From NCBI RefSeq assembly GCF_000321225.1, contig NW_004450330.1:2794272-2858271 (forward strand): a DNA stretch of 64,000 nucleotides. The letters run 5' to 3'. Shown in pieces: positions 24,110 to 35,496 of this stretch. Source of the stretch: Odobenus rosmarus divergens. Taxonomy: Eukaryota > Chordata > Mammalia > Carnivora > Odobenidae. The translations under genes were made by a program, and so were the position numbers. The notes beneath the pieces are model-generated. The model worked only from the letters and a program-made list of their open reading frames with translations, made no database searches and was not told where the DNA came from. The first letter of the stretch is position 1. Each line of letters starts with the position of its first letter.

Positions 24110-24755
24110 TTTTATTTTGGATTGTTGATGGGATAATTGCACTAATGGCTACACTTCTTCATCCTTCCAACCCTTTGCTATCCCTTTGCAGTACCCTCTC
24201 ACTCTGCCTGTGGCTTGTTGGCCAATAGGATATTAGCAGACTTGGGTCAAACAGAGGCCCAACAAGGCACTTGCACATTTCTGCTTCCTCTCGCACACTT
24301 CTGCCATCGTCATGAAAACATGTCCAGGTAAGCCTGCTAGAAGATGAGAGGCAGGTGTCCTAATTACTTTTATCACCTCAGCCAAGTATCAGACATGTGA
24401 GTAAGACCAGTTGGCACAAGAAGAACCAGCCAGCAGAGCAAAGCCTAAATTGTGTACCTGCAGACTCTTGAGCTATTAATACCTTTTTTTTTTAAAAAAA
24501 GATTTTATTTATTTGAGAGAAAGAGAGAGAGAGAGAGAGATCACGAGCAGGGGGGAGGGGTAGAGGGAGAAGCAGACTCCCCGCTGAGCAGGGAGCCCAA
24601 TGTGGGACTCAATCCCAGGACCCTGGGATCATGACCTGAGCTGAAGGCAGACACTTAACTGATGGAACCACCTAGGCACCCTTGAGCGAGTGAGTTTTGT
24701 GGTGGTTTGTTATATATGCAGCATTATTGAGGAAATAGATAACTGATAGAGGATA
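24110..24755 (+). mobile_element. MLT1-type LTR split by a SINE
   Basis: The left part has 'ttggccaataggatattagc', 'gccagcagagcaaagcctaa' and 'gcagactcttgagctattaa'. After the SINE it resumes with 'gttttgtggtggtttgttat' and 'gaaatagataactgatagag', the usual end of this LTR group. The two parts are colinear around 24483-24681. Confidence 0.6.
24482..24681 (-). mobile_element. Can-SINE, reverse orientation, inside an LTR
   Basis: T-rich tail, gattttatttatttgagaga, GA run, caggaccctgggatcatgac, and a mutated head (ctgatggaaccacctaggca). cttgagc before (within 24466-24472) and after (24682-24688) the element is a likely partial duplication. It is more diverged than most SINEs here. Confidence 0.92.
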
Positions 24756-27475
24756 CAACACTCAGTTTTGAAATAGCTTAGAGGTTAACCAAAGGAAGTT
24801 CTTATTGGAAAATAACAATCTGTGAGCAAAAAAGAACTATAGTTTGGGATATTAAAAGATGAGAGCCAGAGGGGAAAAAGGTATGAAAGTTCCTCATGGG
24901 GAGTATAAGTGGACATTTTAAGAAAGTTGAAAAGGATATATCAGAGAACCAGGCCAGAATCAATATAACTATACTCAGCTAAAATGTATGGAAGAAAGGG
25001 ATTCTGATAGAGGAGGGTGGCTACTACCCAAGATTTGCCCCCATCACAGATTTAAAAATAATGAGTTTCTTTTAAAACTTGCAAATTGATCATTTCTACA
25101 CCTAGGTCTTGGGATTTTTAGCTGTAAATGGAGGGATATACTAGACTTCCAAAGCTCCTTCCACATGTCCCATAATTCTATTATTTTAGCATACCAATTT
25201 ATTGCTTTGTGAAACAATCCTTAAAAGGCATTGTAGTCATCCCACAATTGCTATATGCAATCAGATGGCAGTATTGATAGCATTAAGACCACTGTGATCT
25301 GGGTGTGCTGAGCTGAAGAATACCTCATGAGAATTATGCTAGTAACATGGTAAGGGAGTTTAGGACACATGTCTCATTTAGGAGGCAAGCCCCTTGATTA
25401 GATCTCTAGATATTTCTGCAGGGGACAGAGTGAAAGAACCGAGGTTTGACTAGAATAAGATGGGCAAGCTTCATGCCCATGTATCTTCAGACAGGACTGG
25501 GTAACAAGAGCTTTGAATATGAAGATGATCTCTCACCTACATGCAATTTCTCCTACTGAATAAATTTATTTACTCCTTCCCCATCATATACACATATGAA
25601 ATGGCACTGCCCTTAAGGTGATTTTGATACCGAAATAAAAAGTATGTGTATGTGTGTGTATATGTGTGGGTATGTGTAAAGTGGAAAAATAAATTAGTTT
25701 TACGGGCTGCATTAACTATCGTATTTTGGGAGAAGAAGTATATTTCATGGGCAAATGTCTCATTAATCTCAACTAGAAAGCTTTCTGTGGCCAGGGACCC
25801 ATTTCATTTTTATATACCTGTATCATCCAAGCCCATTGGAATGAGCACTTATACCCTCAACAAATATGTTCTATTGCTTCTCCTCTTTCATGGTAAAGAA
25901 CTTTTAGTGCAGCCTTGCTTCCATAGAGCTGAAAAGGTTTAGAATTTCTTCAAAAGTTAGTATGAATCTTCCTTCATTCTTTATAGCATGATTTTTAAAA
26001 AATTCAATGAAGGTTTAGAGATAACAACCTATTTCCTTAATGAAATGACCATTTAGATAGCTGTCTAGTTCCCCAATTATCTTTATTATTTCATGTGTTT
26101 CTGTGACACCTCTCCATCTTATAACCTAGAGATTATTAGGTATTAAAGTGGAAACCTAATGATTTAGAATTAACTATACAGACAGTAATTATATATTTCC
26201 AGTCTTTCACTCCCTCAGAAATTTTTTAATGATCAAAGTATATTCTCTTGAAAAGAGCTGGTATGAATTCTGATGTTTGCTCTATTTGTTGCAAAGTTTG
26301 TAGCAGGCAATTAAAGATAAATAGATAACAGCCACAGACACATGCTCCATAACCAGCCCATTTATCCCTCCAACTGGACTTTTCCATCTTCCTTTCCATT
26401 CCCCTCCTATTCTCCATACCACCTCCTCTTCATACAACTTTCATACATTGCTTACATACAACAACATAGATTTATCAGATTAAAGGAGAAAATATATGTA
26501 AAATATTCAGCAACTAACACTTAGTGTATAGTAAATATTGTTACTACTAGCAATTAAAGATGAAACAAAGAGTTGCCAAAGTAAAGGAAAGCAAAATTGT
26601 GTTTTATAAGCTTTTAAGCTTATAAGGAGTGGTATCTTGAACTCTTACAGCCTGAACTTCCTTTGGACCCTGCACAGCATCATGCTTTTTCTATAGCCAG
26701 AGACCCAGACATCTCTTTATTCCCCCTCCATGGATTTATGCAATCCTTACCCATGTTAACATTATTGAAAACAAGCCCATGTTGAATTCAGTTGCTGATA
26801 CCAGCCCAGGCTATTTAATGTTTTATTCTTCAGTCCCTAAGGTATTCTTCTGAAACAAAGGCGAAACCAGGAGAAAACATTAGAAAATGTGAGAACTGTT
26901 TCTTTTCCACACTATACAACAAATGATCTCTTTTGTTATTTTCCAAGAGTAGCCTTGTGGCCCCCAAATCTCCAGGAAGCTATGCTAACTCGTAATTCCA
27001 TGTTAGCTAATGAATAAAAAGTATATACAGGCATATAAAAACGTAAAAAATACAGCAGCAAGTTAGGCCAATAGTGATGTGAGGGGGTAATACTCCAGGA
27101 AAAGGTCAATAAAGTACAGCAATCTGTGTTCGATAAATAAGAGCATATGCTTGGCTGAAATTCAAAACCTCCCCCCCTACCATATGACATAGAGATGGAT
27201 GGTGTTTACATGCAGAATATACTCGTTTGAGTGCAGAGATAAGATATGCCAAGAGGTGTGTGCAATTCCTAGAGAGCTAGCTGCAACTGTGGTCCCTTTT
27301 TCTCTGATTCCAGGGAAGGTGTATCTGAATGCAAGTAAGTACGAGTGCTTGTGGTAGCATGGAATTCATTTTAATTAGATAAAGAATATAAATTGTTATC
27401 TCTCACTGATACTTTATCATTCATAATAAATTACTTGCAACATGTCATATGTCTTTAAGAGGAGGATTCAACCTC
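24756..27475. other. Mostly unique sequence
   Basis: No exon or transposon recognised over 2.7 kb. A TG/TA-rich stretch lies at about 25642-25678 and a 10-bp-arm palindrome at 26604-26625. Confidence 0.45.
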
Positions 27476-27477
27476 AT

Positions 27478-28362
27478 AGATATATGAATTCTTCAAAGTT
27501 ATTCTATAAAGTTAATGTTATCCCAGTAAAATCATCTAGTTCTAGATGATTTTGATATGAGATTAAACAAGTGACTCATAAATTAATATTGAAAATAAAC
27601 AAGCAAGAATAGTCAGAAAAATTCTGGGAAAAAAGGGCCTATCAGATATTAAAACCTATTCTATAGCCATAACAATTAAGATAGTGAGGTACTGGTGCTT
27701 AAAAAAGAAAGACAATCAATAAAATATATGTTCAGGAATAGACCCAAATACATTTGTGAGTATGGTATATAACAAAAATCATATCTCAAATAGATGGGGA
27801 ATAGCCCCACTGTTCAACAAATGTTATAGGAATCAATGGATGGCTATCTTATGTGTAAGGTTGGAAGGAAGGTGGATAAAGTTAGAGTCTTACATCACAA
27901 CTTTTTGTACCAGAAATTGGAGTTAGATGAAATAATTAATCCTAACACAAACAGACATGAAAGCACTTAAAGGAAACAAGGAAAAAAGTTCTAATAAAAT
28001 TTAGACTGGAAAATACCTTTGTAAGAATGTGACCTAAACCCTACAAAATATAGTATTGGTACCTAACATCAATTTTATAAAAAGGGATTTTCCTGGGGGA
28101 AAAAAGCCTTCATCAAATGACAAACTGGGAAAAAAAATTTGCAACTCACATCACAATGGACTAAGCTCATTGAAATGTAAATCTACAACTCAATAAGAAA
28201 AAGACAAAATGAAATAGATAAAAGATATGAAGGTCATTCACCCAAAGAAAATATAAACGGCTCTTATACAAATTTAAAGATGCTCAGCCTTACAATAAGA
28301 GAAATGGAAATGAAAACTACAAGCTATTATTTTGCACCTCTCAAAACAACAAAGGTTTGCAG
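27478..28362 (+). mobile_element. L1 (L1M-type) ORF2 3' fragment
   Basis: The sequence follows the degenerate end of L1 ORF2 and beyond: 'attctatagccataacaatt', 'gtgaggtactggtgcttaaa', 'tgttcaggaatagacccaaa', 'ggatggctatcttatgtg' and 'agatgctcagccttacaata'. Many stops; inactive. It is cut off by an LTR at about 28385. Confidence 0.8.
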
Positions 28363-28384
28363 AAGGAAAGCTGCCTCCCCTATA

Positions 28385-28798
28385 ATGTTCTACTTGGATC
28401 CCTGATTGCAAGTAAACATTATATTATATATTTGTGCTATGACAAAATAGCACAGCCTGGGGGCTTAAACAACAGATATTTATTTCTCAGAGTTCTAGAG
28501 GCTGGAAAGTCTAAGATCAAGGTGCCAGCAGATTCGGTTCCTGGTTGAGAGCCTGCTTCCTGGCTTGTGGATAGTTGCTTTCTCCCTGTGTCCTCACAAA
28601 GTAGAGAGAGAGCTCTCATCTTTCTTCCTCTTCTTATAAAGACACTAATCCCATCATAGGGACCTCACCTTCGTGACCTCATCTAAATTTAATTATTTCC
28701 CAAAGGTCCCATCTCCAAATGCCATCATATCAGGGGTTAGGGCTTCAAAATTATTAACTGGGGGGTGGGATACAAACATTCAGTCCATAATAATACAA
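28385..28798 (-). mobile_element. MaLR (MLT1/MST-type) LTR, reverse orientation
   Basis: 'gctatgacaaaatagcacag', 'ggcttaaacaacagatattt', 'gttctagaggctggaaagtc', 'aagatcaaggtgccagcaga', 'ctccctgtgtcctcacaaag' and 'ggggttagggcttcaaaatt' reproduce the reverse MaLR LTR consensus nearly end to end. Solo LTR, no internal part. Confidence 0.85.
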
Positions 28799-28799
28799 C

Positions 28800-29646
28800 A
28801 ATGCAAAGAAGCAAGGGACTCTCCTAACAGGTCTGAATTGTAGTGGCTGATAAGAGCAACTAATAGGGAAGAGGGAAACAAGTGTTCTTTGAACAGAACC
28901 AATATTCATGGAATGCCAACCATGTGAAGATGGCGATCTTTGTGATATTTATTTTGGTTTTGTTACATTTTGAGTAGGATTCTTACTCAATTGCATGTAG
29001 TGCATGGTGTGTACAAAAGAAGGGCAGTGATGGAGAGACTAGATTGAGTGAAGCTTGCCTTTCCAGATTAGTAATATCCGTATTAGTCATACACACATAC
29101 ACAGAGACAGACACCCTGAACTTGCAGAGAACAGATGCTGTGGGGGGAAGGCTGAGATCTCAAGTTCAAGGATAGCTAAAGATACTGAATCAGAAGTTAT
29201 TTTTTACATTGAACTGCCCCATTTAAGCCTAACTTGTAATTGAAACTCCAGGAAACTCCTTAATTATAGTCAGGAATTTTATTGACATTGGGGTGGATGC
29301 AGTTAATAAGACATTATTATTTCCTTTCTACTCCTGTTGCCATTCCTTGTCATATTTTTTGCTGTGAAAGAAATGACTCAGTCTTTTTTCTCCTCTTGCA
29401 TCACTTGAAGGCAGCCTGTGAAGGACTTCACTTCCTCTTTTCACTTACCAGAGGACAGAGAAGTGACTACATCCCATTCCTGAATTTATAGAGAGGAAGA
29501 AACAGTTTCCCTTCCGGACTACCCTCCAGGCTAGGCAGCAGAAATGGAAGAAGAAAAGCTCAAGGATGGCCAGATGGTCTGCTGAGCCACAGCCGGGCCT
29601 CAGGCCTAGGCAGATGGGTCCAAGGCAGCAACAGAGGACTCTGGGA
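28800..29646. other. No recognised feature
   Basis: Intronic sequence; nothing recognised. Confidence 0.5.
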
Positions 29647-29708
29647 ATGTGTGTGTGTATGTGTGTGTGTGTGTGCATGTGTGTGTGTGCGCGTGCACGC
29701 ACACATGC
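29647..29708 (+). repeat. (TG)n microsatellite with CG/CA steps, 62-bp alternating Pu-Py
   Basis: Every base from 29647 to 29708 alternates purine and pyrimidine: mostly TG, with TA, CA and two CG-containing stretches (tgcgcgtgcacgcacaca). This is a classical Z-DNA-prone sequence. The minus-strand His/Thr-rich frames across it are translations of the repeat. Confidence 0.95.
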
Positions 29709-29709
29709 T

Positions 29710-30894
29710 CACACTGGGCAGTGGGGGGCGGCATAATGTTTCCCATGGGCGCCAGAATGGCACACACATGACTTACCCTGCTGGCAGCCCTGGTGAGATT
29801 TTGCTGCCAGGACAAGGAAGGGTATAAGGAGTGAAGCATGCGGACCAAGGCCTGAAGTCCAGACTACGGTGTCTCTGTGGATGTCAGCACACCCAGATAA
29901 AATCCAGGAGGCCCCTGCCCCTGATACCCTGTGCTCCAAAGTCTTCTAGTATTGGACACAATCCCAGGGAGACAAATTTAGTTTCCGCCACCCAGAATGC
30001 TAGAGCCTCAAAACAGAAAATAATTTTAGTTATAGAAAAAAGGTAAAGAAAATTTTATTTCTGGCACACTAAAGTTCGTGGATTAAAAAACAGTCAGTGC
30101 AATTCAGTACAGATATTTGAGAAGAAAGATTCTAGTTAAAAGGGCCTCAAATTCCAGGTTAAGTCATGTGTGGTTTATTCTGTAAGCCTAGAGGCTCTCT
30201 GGCTGTTTCTGAGCATTTTCTCTGCCTAGTTGTTATCTGAAGTGAAAAGCAGGCCCTACAAGAAACTGTAGCACTTTAAACTCTACTAATTAAAGACTTC
30301 AAAATGCTTTTTCACCTCAAAATAAGAGTAGTGACCACTATTGTGAAGTTCTAATTAGCAAGCTGACTGGTTGTTCCAAAGGCCAGTTTATGAAAAACTG
30401 CCAGATCACCAAGTTGTGATTGGAAACATTAGTGGCATCACTGTGGCCTCCAAGAGGTGTCTACTAACTTTGTTTTTGATATAATTTATATATTTATATA
30501 ATTTAATTTTTAATAATGTATTTGACAACTGACAAAAATCCTGAAACATTAACTGTTGGTTCTGGTGAGCCAGTATAAGCTGCACCATGTGCCACTGACT
30601 CCCACCCAGTCCCTAGCATGGTGATTACCACCCAGTTGGTGTTTTACATGCTTGGTGAGCAAATCAGTTCATTAGTTAATGAGTAACTATCAGAGCCCAA
30701 AAGTTTCCCAAATGCAAATGCAATAAAAGACTCAGGTTTGTTTAAAATCACATAAGGGATACATAAGGGGTAATCCTTCCAAGTAAGGCAAAAAGACATA
30801 TAAGGCAAAAATTTTGTTTTGTGGGTCTCAATAAATAATAAATCAACTCATAAACTTCTACATTTGCTACTATGTAACATCCACATAGCTTTAC
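29710..30894. other. No recognised feature
   Basis: About 1.2 kb of intronic DNA. The part 29720-29960 is GC-richer, without a recognisable repeat or protein. Confidence 0.5.
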
Positions 30895-31130
30895 AGTTGG
30901 ATTTTTTTAAGATTTTATTTATTTATCTGAGAGAGATAGAGTGTGTGTGTGTGTGTGCTCAAGCAGGGGGGAGGGTCAGAGGGAGAGGGAGAGAATCTCA
31001 AGCAGAGTCCATGCTGAGCGTGGAGCCCGACGGGGGGCTCGATCTCATGACCCTGAGGTCATGACCTAAGTTGAAACCAAGAGTCAGACACTTAACTGAC
31101 TGAGTCACCCAGGCACCCCTAAGAGTTGGA
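30895..31130 (-). mobile_element. Can-SINE, reverse, with short target-site duplication
   Basis: Body at 30902-31119 with a T-rich tail, a (GT)8-like run in place of the usual CT-rich end, and the reverse head cttaactgactgagtcaccc. agttgga at 30895-30901 and 31124-31130 flanks it. A TG-microsatellite has grown inside the body. Confidence 0.9.
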
Positions 31131-31299
31131 TTTTAAACTCAGTGAGATATAATAACCAACTGTGGCCTAGTTATTAGCTTTTCTGGGAAAAGCATGCTGT
31201 TGGGGGCCTTTGCTGGTACCAACGATGTCTTTTATTTCTTAAGTTGAACTAAAGGTTTATAGGATGTTTGGTTTTTTATTGTGTTTTCATAACTTCAGG

Positions 31300-31565
31300 T
31301 AGGCACAGAGTATTGGTTAGGAGCGCAGATTGAAGCCAGATGGCTTGGGTTCGAACCTCAGGTCTTTACACTTACTGGGCATGTGGCATCTGCCATGGTA
31401 CTTATTCCCTTTGGTCTGCAATCTCCTTATCGGCAAGTTGAGGGCAGCAATACTACCTGCTTCATGGGGTATGTGTGAGGACTGAGTATGTTAAGATATA
31501 TGACATGCTTGGAACAAAATACATAAAAGATAGCCTGTAAGTGTTAGCTATTACATTATTATGTG
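31300..31565 (+). mobile_element. MIR
   Basis: 'cagagtattggttaggagcg', 'ggcttgggttcgaacctcag', 'cttactgggcatgtggcat', 'gcaatactacctgcttcatg' and 'gcctgtaagtgttagctatt' match MIR nearly over its full length. Confidence 0.8.
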
Positions 31566-31699
31566 AATCATGTATCATATTATAAGAAGAAAAAAAGACA
31601 ATTTTAAAAAACCACAAGTTGAACTACATATTTTTGCAACATTTTCTAATTTTAGAAAATTCTACCCACATTTGCCCATTCTGAGCCTTTCACATTGAT

Positions 31700-32045
31700 C
31701 TAGTACACGTAGACAAGTCCACCCCAAGGCTGAATGAAAATGCTCCCGTGTGTTCCCACTCCCTTCTCGGACCCACTCAGCCTCCTCTCGCTTGTCTCCT
31801 CGGTTTTCTCCGTGGCCTTCCTGGCTTCACGAACCCCGTTGCAGCACTTCACCCTGGACCTTTATCCTCACCTGGCCGAGAAGAGGTGGCCTGGAGTTAA
31901 GTTTCTCAGTCCCACTACTAACTTCTGTGAAGGACCCTAGGTCTCGGGCCTCTGGTCTCATTAGCCTGAGGGACAGCAGCACCTCCTGGGACCCACCCCA
32001 GCCAGCCTTGACCCTCAGAGGCCCCTGCCTGAAGGGAGACAGGAA
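31700..32045. other. CpG-richer unique block
   Basis: About ten CpG dinucleotides fall between 31707 and 31950, in contrast to the CpG-depleted surroundings. No known repeat. Two overlapping plus-strand frames (31734-31940 and 31750-32085) have no recognisable protein. It may be a regulatory element or an unrecognised retrocopy fragment. Confidence 0.4.
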
Positions 32046-32129
32046 TCAAATAACATTTAAAGCCTGTATATGCAAGTATGAATAGACTGGAGATGAAACC
32101 TTAGCCCTGGGAAGACCTGAAGGTAACAG

Positions 32130-32245
32130 GGAAATGAATAGGAAAAGCACCGGACTAAATTCAGAGTTAATGAGGTCCAGTGAAAGGATGCTTATACAGT
32201 GTCTGGCACTTAAGGGGTATTCAATAATTAATACTTTCCCTGGGA
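32130..32245 (+). mobile_element. MIR fragment
   Basis: 'gcaccggactaaattcagag' and 'cagtgtctggcacttaaggg' with 'tattcaataattaata' fit the two ends of MIR with the middle deleted. Confidence 0.45.
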
Positions 32246-32249
32246 CACA

Positions 32250-34404
32250 GGAGAACTGAATAATAAATAGTTCACTTCGTTCAAACCTGACTAAATCATT
32301 TATCACCTCCAGATAAAATTGGGAGGTTAGATTAGTTCATACCTAAAGCAACTCTGCCTCAAAAAGTCATCATGTCTTTTCCCCCAGGCTAAAGTTTGAT
32401 TATACATACAAGTCCAGGAATAAGAAACAACAAAGCCTTGTTGAGTCGGTTCAAAATTGGTAAAATTGTGATTTATAAATTTTCCCACCAGAGGGCACAA
32501 TATAAAAGCCAATGGATGCTGAGTTACAGCTGGTGCAGCATCTTACTGTGTGTAATTATTTCATTCCGCTGATTTGGGAATAGAGTTTCAGCTTCTTAGG
32601 TGGTGAGAGTTGACCCCTCCTGTTTAACATCCATTTTAATATAATCCATAATCCATTCTTCACTTGTTTAGGGTTTGCCTGAGTCTGAAATCTGCAAATA
32701 ATTTTACCGAAATGGCGATTCACATCTGCTTATTGAAACAGACCTTTTTTTAAACTTCCAACTTTTCTTTCCAATAGGCAAGAGATTGTAACTTTGAAAT
32801 GATATTGAAACGTAAACTTACAATAACACACGGCGGTGCTTTTAAATACCGCTAAAACCTGACTTCAACTTTGCGCGGGTGTTAATGCTTAAAAGGCAAC
32901 GTGTAGCTTTACCGATTTGTTTTGTGCTCTAAATCTAGTTTATATGCAAATCCTTGGGACATTGAGGAAATGTGCACGTCCTTACATGCTCCAAAGAAAA
33001 TCTATCACCTTCAAAATTTTAATGTATGTTCTTTAAATCTAAAACACCACATTTTAAAACTAATTTACTCTTCCTTTCCGCTTTCTCAAAATGTGTGTTT
33101 ATTTAAAATAGTGGCAGTTTGAAACGATTTTAATATATATAATAGCAAACTGTATATTATTCTTATCCTTTGAAGGAAATAGGTATAAAGATCATTATTC
33201 AACGTCCTTTCAATCTTTGTGCCAGGAATTTTCCTTGTCTCTGTTCACACCCGATTTTGTCAGGGGCATTTCTCCGTAGTATGAGATGTTTTTCATTGTA
33301 ATTTAATGGACTTACACAGTGCAGTTGTAGACTAGTTAGAAATCAGGAAACCTGAACAGCAAGGCAGGTGATGAAAATAAACTCTAAAGTATTATAAAGT
33401 CAACTCTTGTATTCTAAGGAATATAATTTGTTATATTTTCTCCCCTCCCCCTTTTTAAAAGGAGAGAACAGGCAATATGTCATTTAAAATATATATAATA
33501 TTTACATATTATTTATTTATAATATAAAAGCTATTTCCCATAGCCATAACTTCTATAGACTCATAGATTTTTATAAACTATGTAAACAGAGCAAAAAAGA
33601 CTAAAATTAAAATTAATAAAACAAAAATCTCATATTATTAGATGGTAAAATAAAAAATCTGAGAGAATCTATAAAGTAGAGGGTGTTTTTCTAGATCAGA
33701 ATTCTTTGCAATCATAAGTAATCATCAAAAGCAATATTTTATTTCCCTTTCAACATGAATGAATTTCACACCATGGTAGGAATGCTTCAACTGAGGAATA
33801 TCTATTCTTACATATGTTTGTTATTTTAGAAAGATTGCAAGCTTTAAACACCTCCCATCATAAGAATTTTGTGAACTCAGTTAAGGAGCATTAGAATCTG
33901 CCCTTGATATAAAAATTATCTTTTGGGGAAGCAACTTACAACATTCAGGAATGAAATATTTACTTGGTGAAAGATAAATTAATTTAGTTCTTTGGAGGTA
34001 TGAAAGATGTCACTAAAGGGCATTTTTGTCCCCTCTTCCTGGCTTCATTCTCCCCGCCCCCCCATCCCAGACATACCAAGCTGGTGTTGGTGTACCCATC
34101 ACAGAGGTCATGCCAGAAGTTCAGTTCTACTGGGCCCTTCCCGGAAAACAGCTGTTTTCATTGAAAATTGGACAACCAGAATTACTTGAAGCTCAGCTAC
34201 CTCAAACAAACTTACTCAATATGGAACACTTAAGGCAGGAAAGAATGTAGTTAACTCAGATTCCAAGTATCCAACTGAATGAACTGCTTCCCTCTTCTCC
34301 CTGACTCCAGTAAAAGAAAATCTGAAGCAAAGTTACTTGAGTGAGAATCATTTTTTTTTATCAAGAATATCCTTCTAGGAAAAATAATGCCATCTCTTAA
34401 AAAT
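32250..34404. other. Repeat-free 2.1-kb block
   Basis: No transposon recognised. It includes a CpG cluster at 32829-32915 (about seven CpG) and an AT-rich tract at 33485-33530. No exon seen on either strand. Confidence 0.45.
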
Positions 34405-34636
34405 GTTTGAGTAATTTTCTTTTTTTTTTCCTAAAGATTTTATTTATTTATTTGAGAGAGAGAGAATGAGAGATAGAGAGCACGAGAGGGAAGAGGGTCA
34501 GAGGGAGAAGCAGACTCCCCTCCGAGCAGGGAGCCCGACACGGGACTCGATCCCAGGACTCCAGGATCTTGACCTGAGCCAAAGGCAGTCGCTTAACCAA
34601 CTGAGCCACCCAGGCGCCCGGTTTGAGTAATTTTCT
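34405..34636 (-). mobile_element. Young Can-SINE, reverse, 16-bp target-site duplication
   Basis: gtttgagtaattttct at 34405-34420 and 34621-34636 is identical. Between them is a nearly intact SINE: T-tail, gattttatttatttatttga, GA run, cagactcccctccgagcagg, and the reverse head ccaactgagccacccaggcg. It closely resembles the copy at 39079-39291, hence the same subfamily. Confidence 0.96.
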
Positions 34637-35269
34637 GATGAACTTTAATGAAATTAAGATTTGTTCTGAGAAATTAGTTAACTACCTGGTGAACTTCAAC
34701 CAAACTATTTTTTAAACCATAACCTAAAAATGATTTTCTAACCATTTTCTTTTTCTGTATGAAATGCCCCTATCATGAAAAAAGCTGTGAATTGACTTCC
34801 CTGAGCACTGCTTCTCAAACTCTCTGTGGCGAAGGAGCAATAATTAACTAGTTAATTAGTATTGCTATTCAAAACTATTGGCACTGATACTTTTGTAAAA
34901 TACAATAAAAATGAAATACTGAATAAGTGGTAATTTTACATTATATAAAATACAAGCCCAGATATTCATTATTAAATTAAGCAGATAGAAAATGATTCTT
35001 TTAAGTCACTGAGAACATTCCTAAATGCATATTCTCAGTTTTGTACTTCTTCCGCCCACTGTGGTAGCGCCTAGCTCACAGATCAGCTCAGGTCAGCAGA
35101 CAGCACTTCCAACAGCATATGTGAATGGCCTTTCCTCTTACAGCCAAGTTGTAAAAAACTTGATGTGTTCTCCTAACTACATCGTCCAAAGAGTACTAAT
35201 AATATTCAAAATATGCTTCAAAGTATCTAAATGGCTATGAACAATTCAAGGTTTAAGTAAAGTCCCTTT
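34637..35269. other. No recognised feature
   Basis: AT-rich intronic DNA. Confidence 0.5.
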
Positions 35270-35496
35270 CATCTTGTGAAGCTGGATTATTATATTTTTT
35301 AAAGATTTTATTTATTTGACAGAGAGAGACACAGAGAGAGAGGGAACACGAGCAGGGGCAGAGGGAGAGGGAGAAGCAGGCTTCCCGCCGAGCAGGGAGC
35401 CTGATGCGGGGCTCGATCCCAGGACCCCGGGACCATGACCTGAGCCGAAGGCAGACGCTTAACGACTGAGCCACCCAGGCGCCCCCATCTTGTGAA
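35270..35496 (-). mobile_element. Young Can-SINE, reverse, with extra 3' bases
   Basis: The SINE runs from the T-tail (about 35294) to the head ccacccaggcgcccc (35485). catcttgtgaa is repeated at 35270-35280 and 35486-35496. Thirteen bases (gctggattattat, 35281-35293) lie between the left duplication and the tail. The body (caggcttcccgccgagcagg) is the other subfamily form, shared with 45592-45785. Confidence 0.94.

Noticed and set aside
29445..29848. His/Thr/Cys-rich minus-strand ORFs that look like metal-binding proteins
   Set aside because: They are three-frame translations of the TG/CA microsatellite at 29647-29708.
31734..32085. Two overlapping frames in the CpG-richer block as a retrocopy of a gene
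   Set aside because: No protein recognised, no poly-A tail and no flanking duplication; kept only as a non-coding observation.
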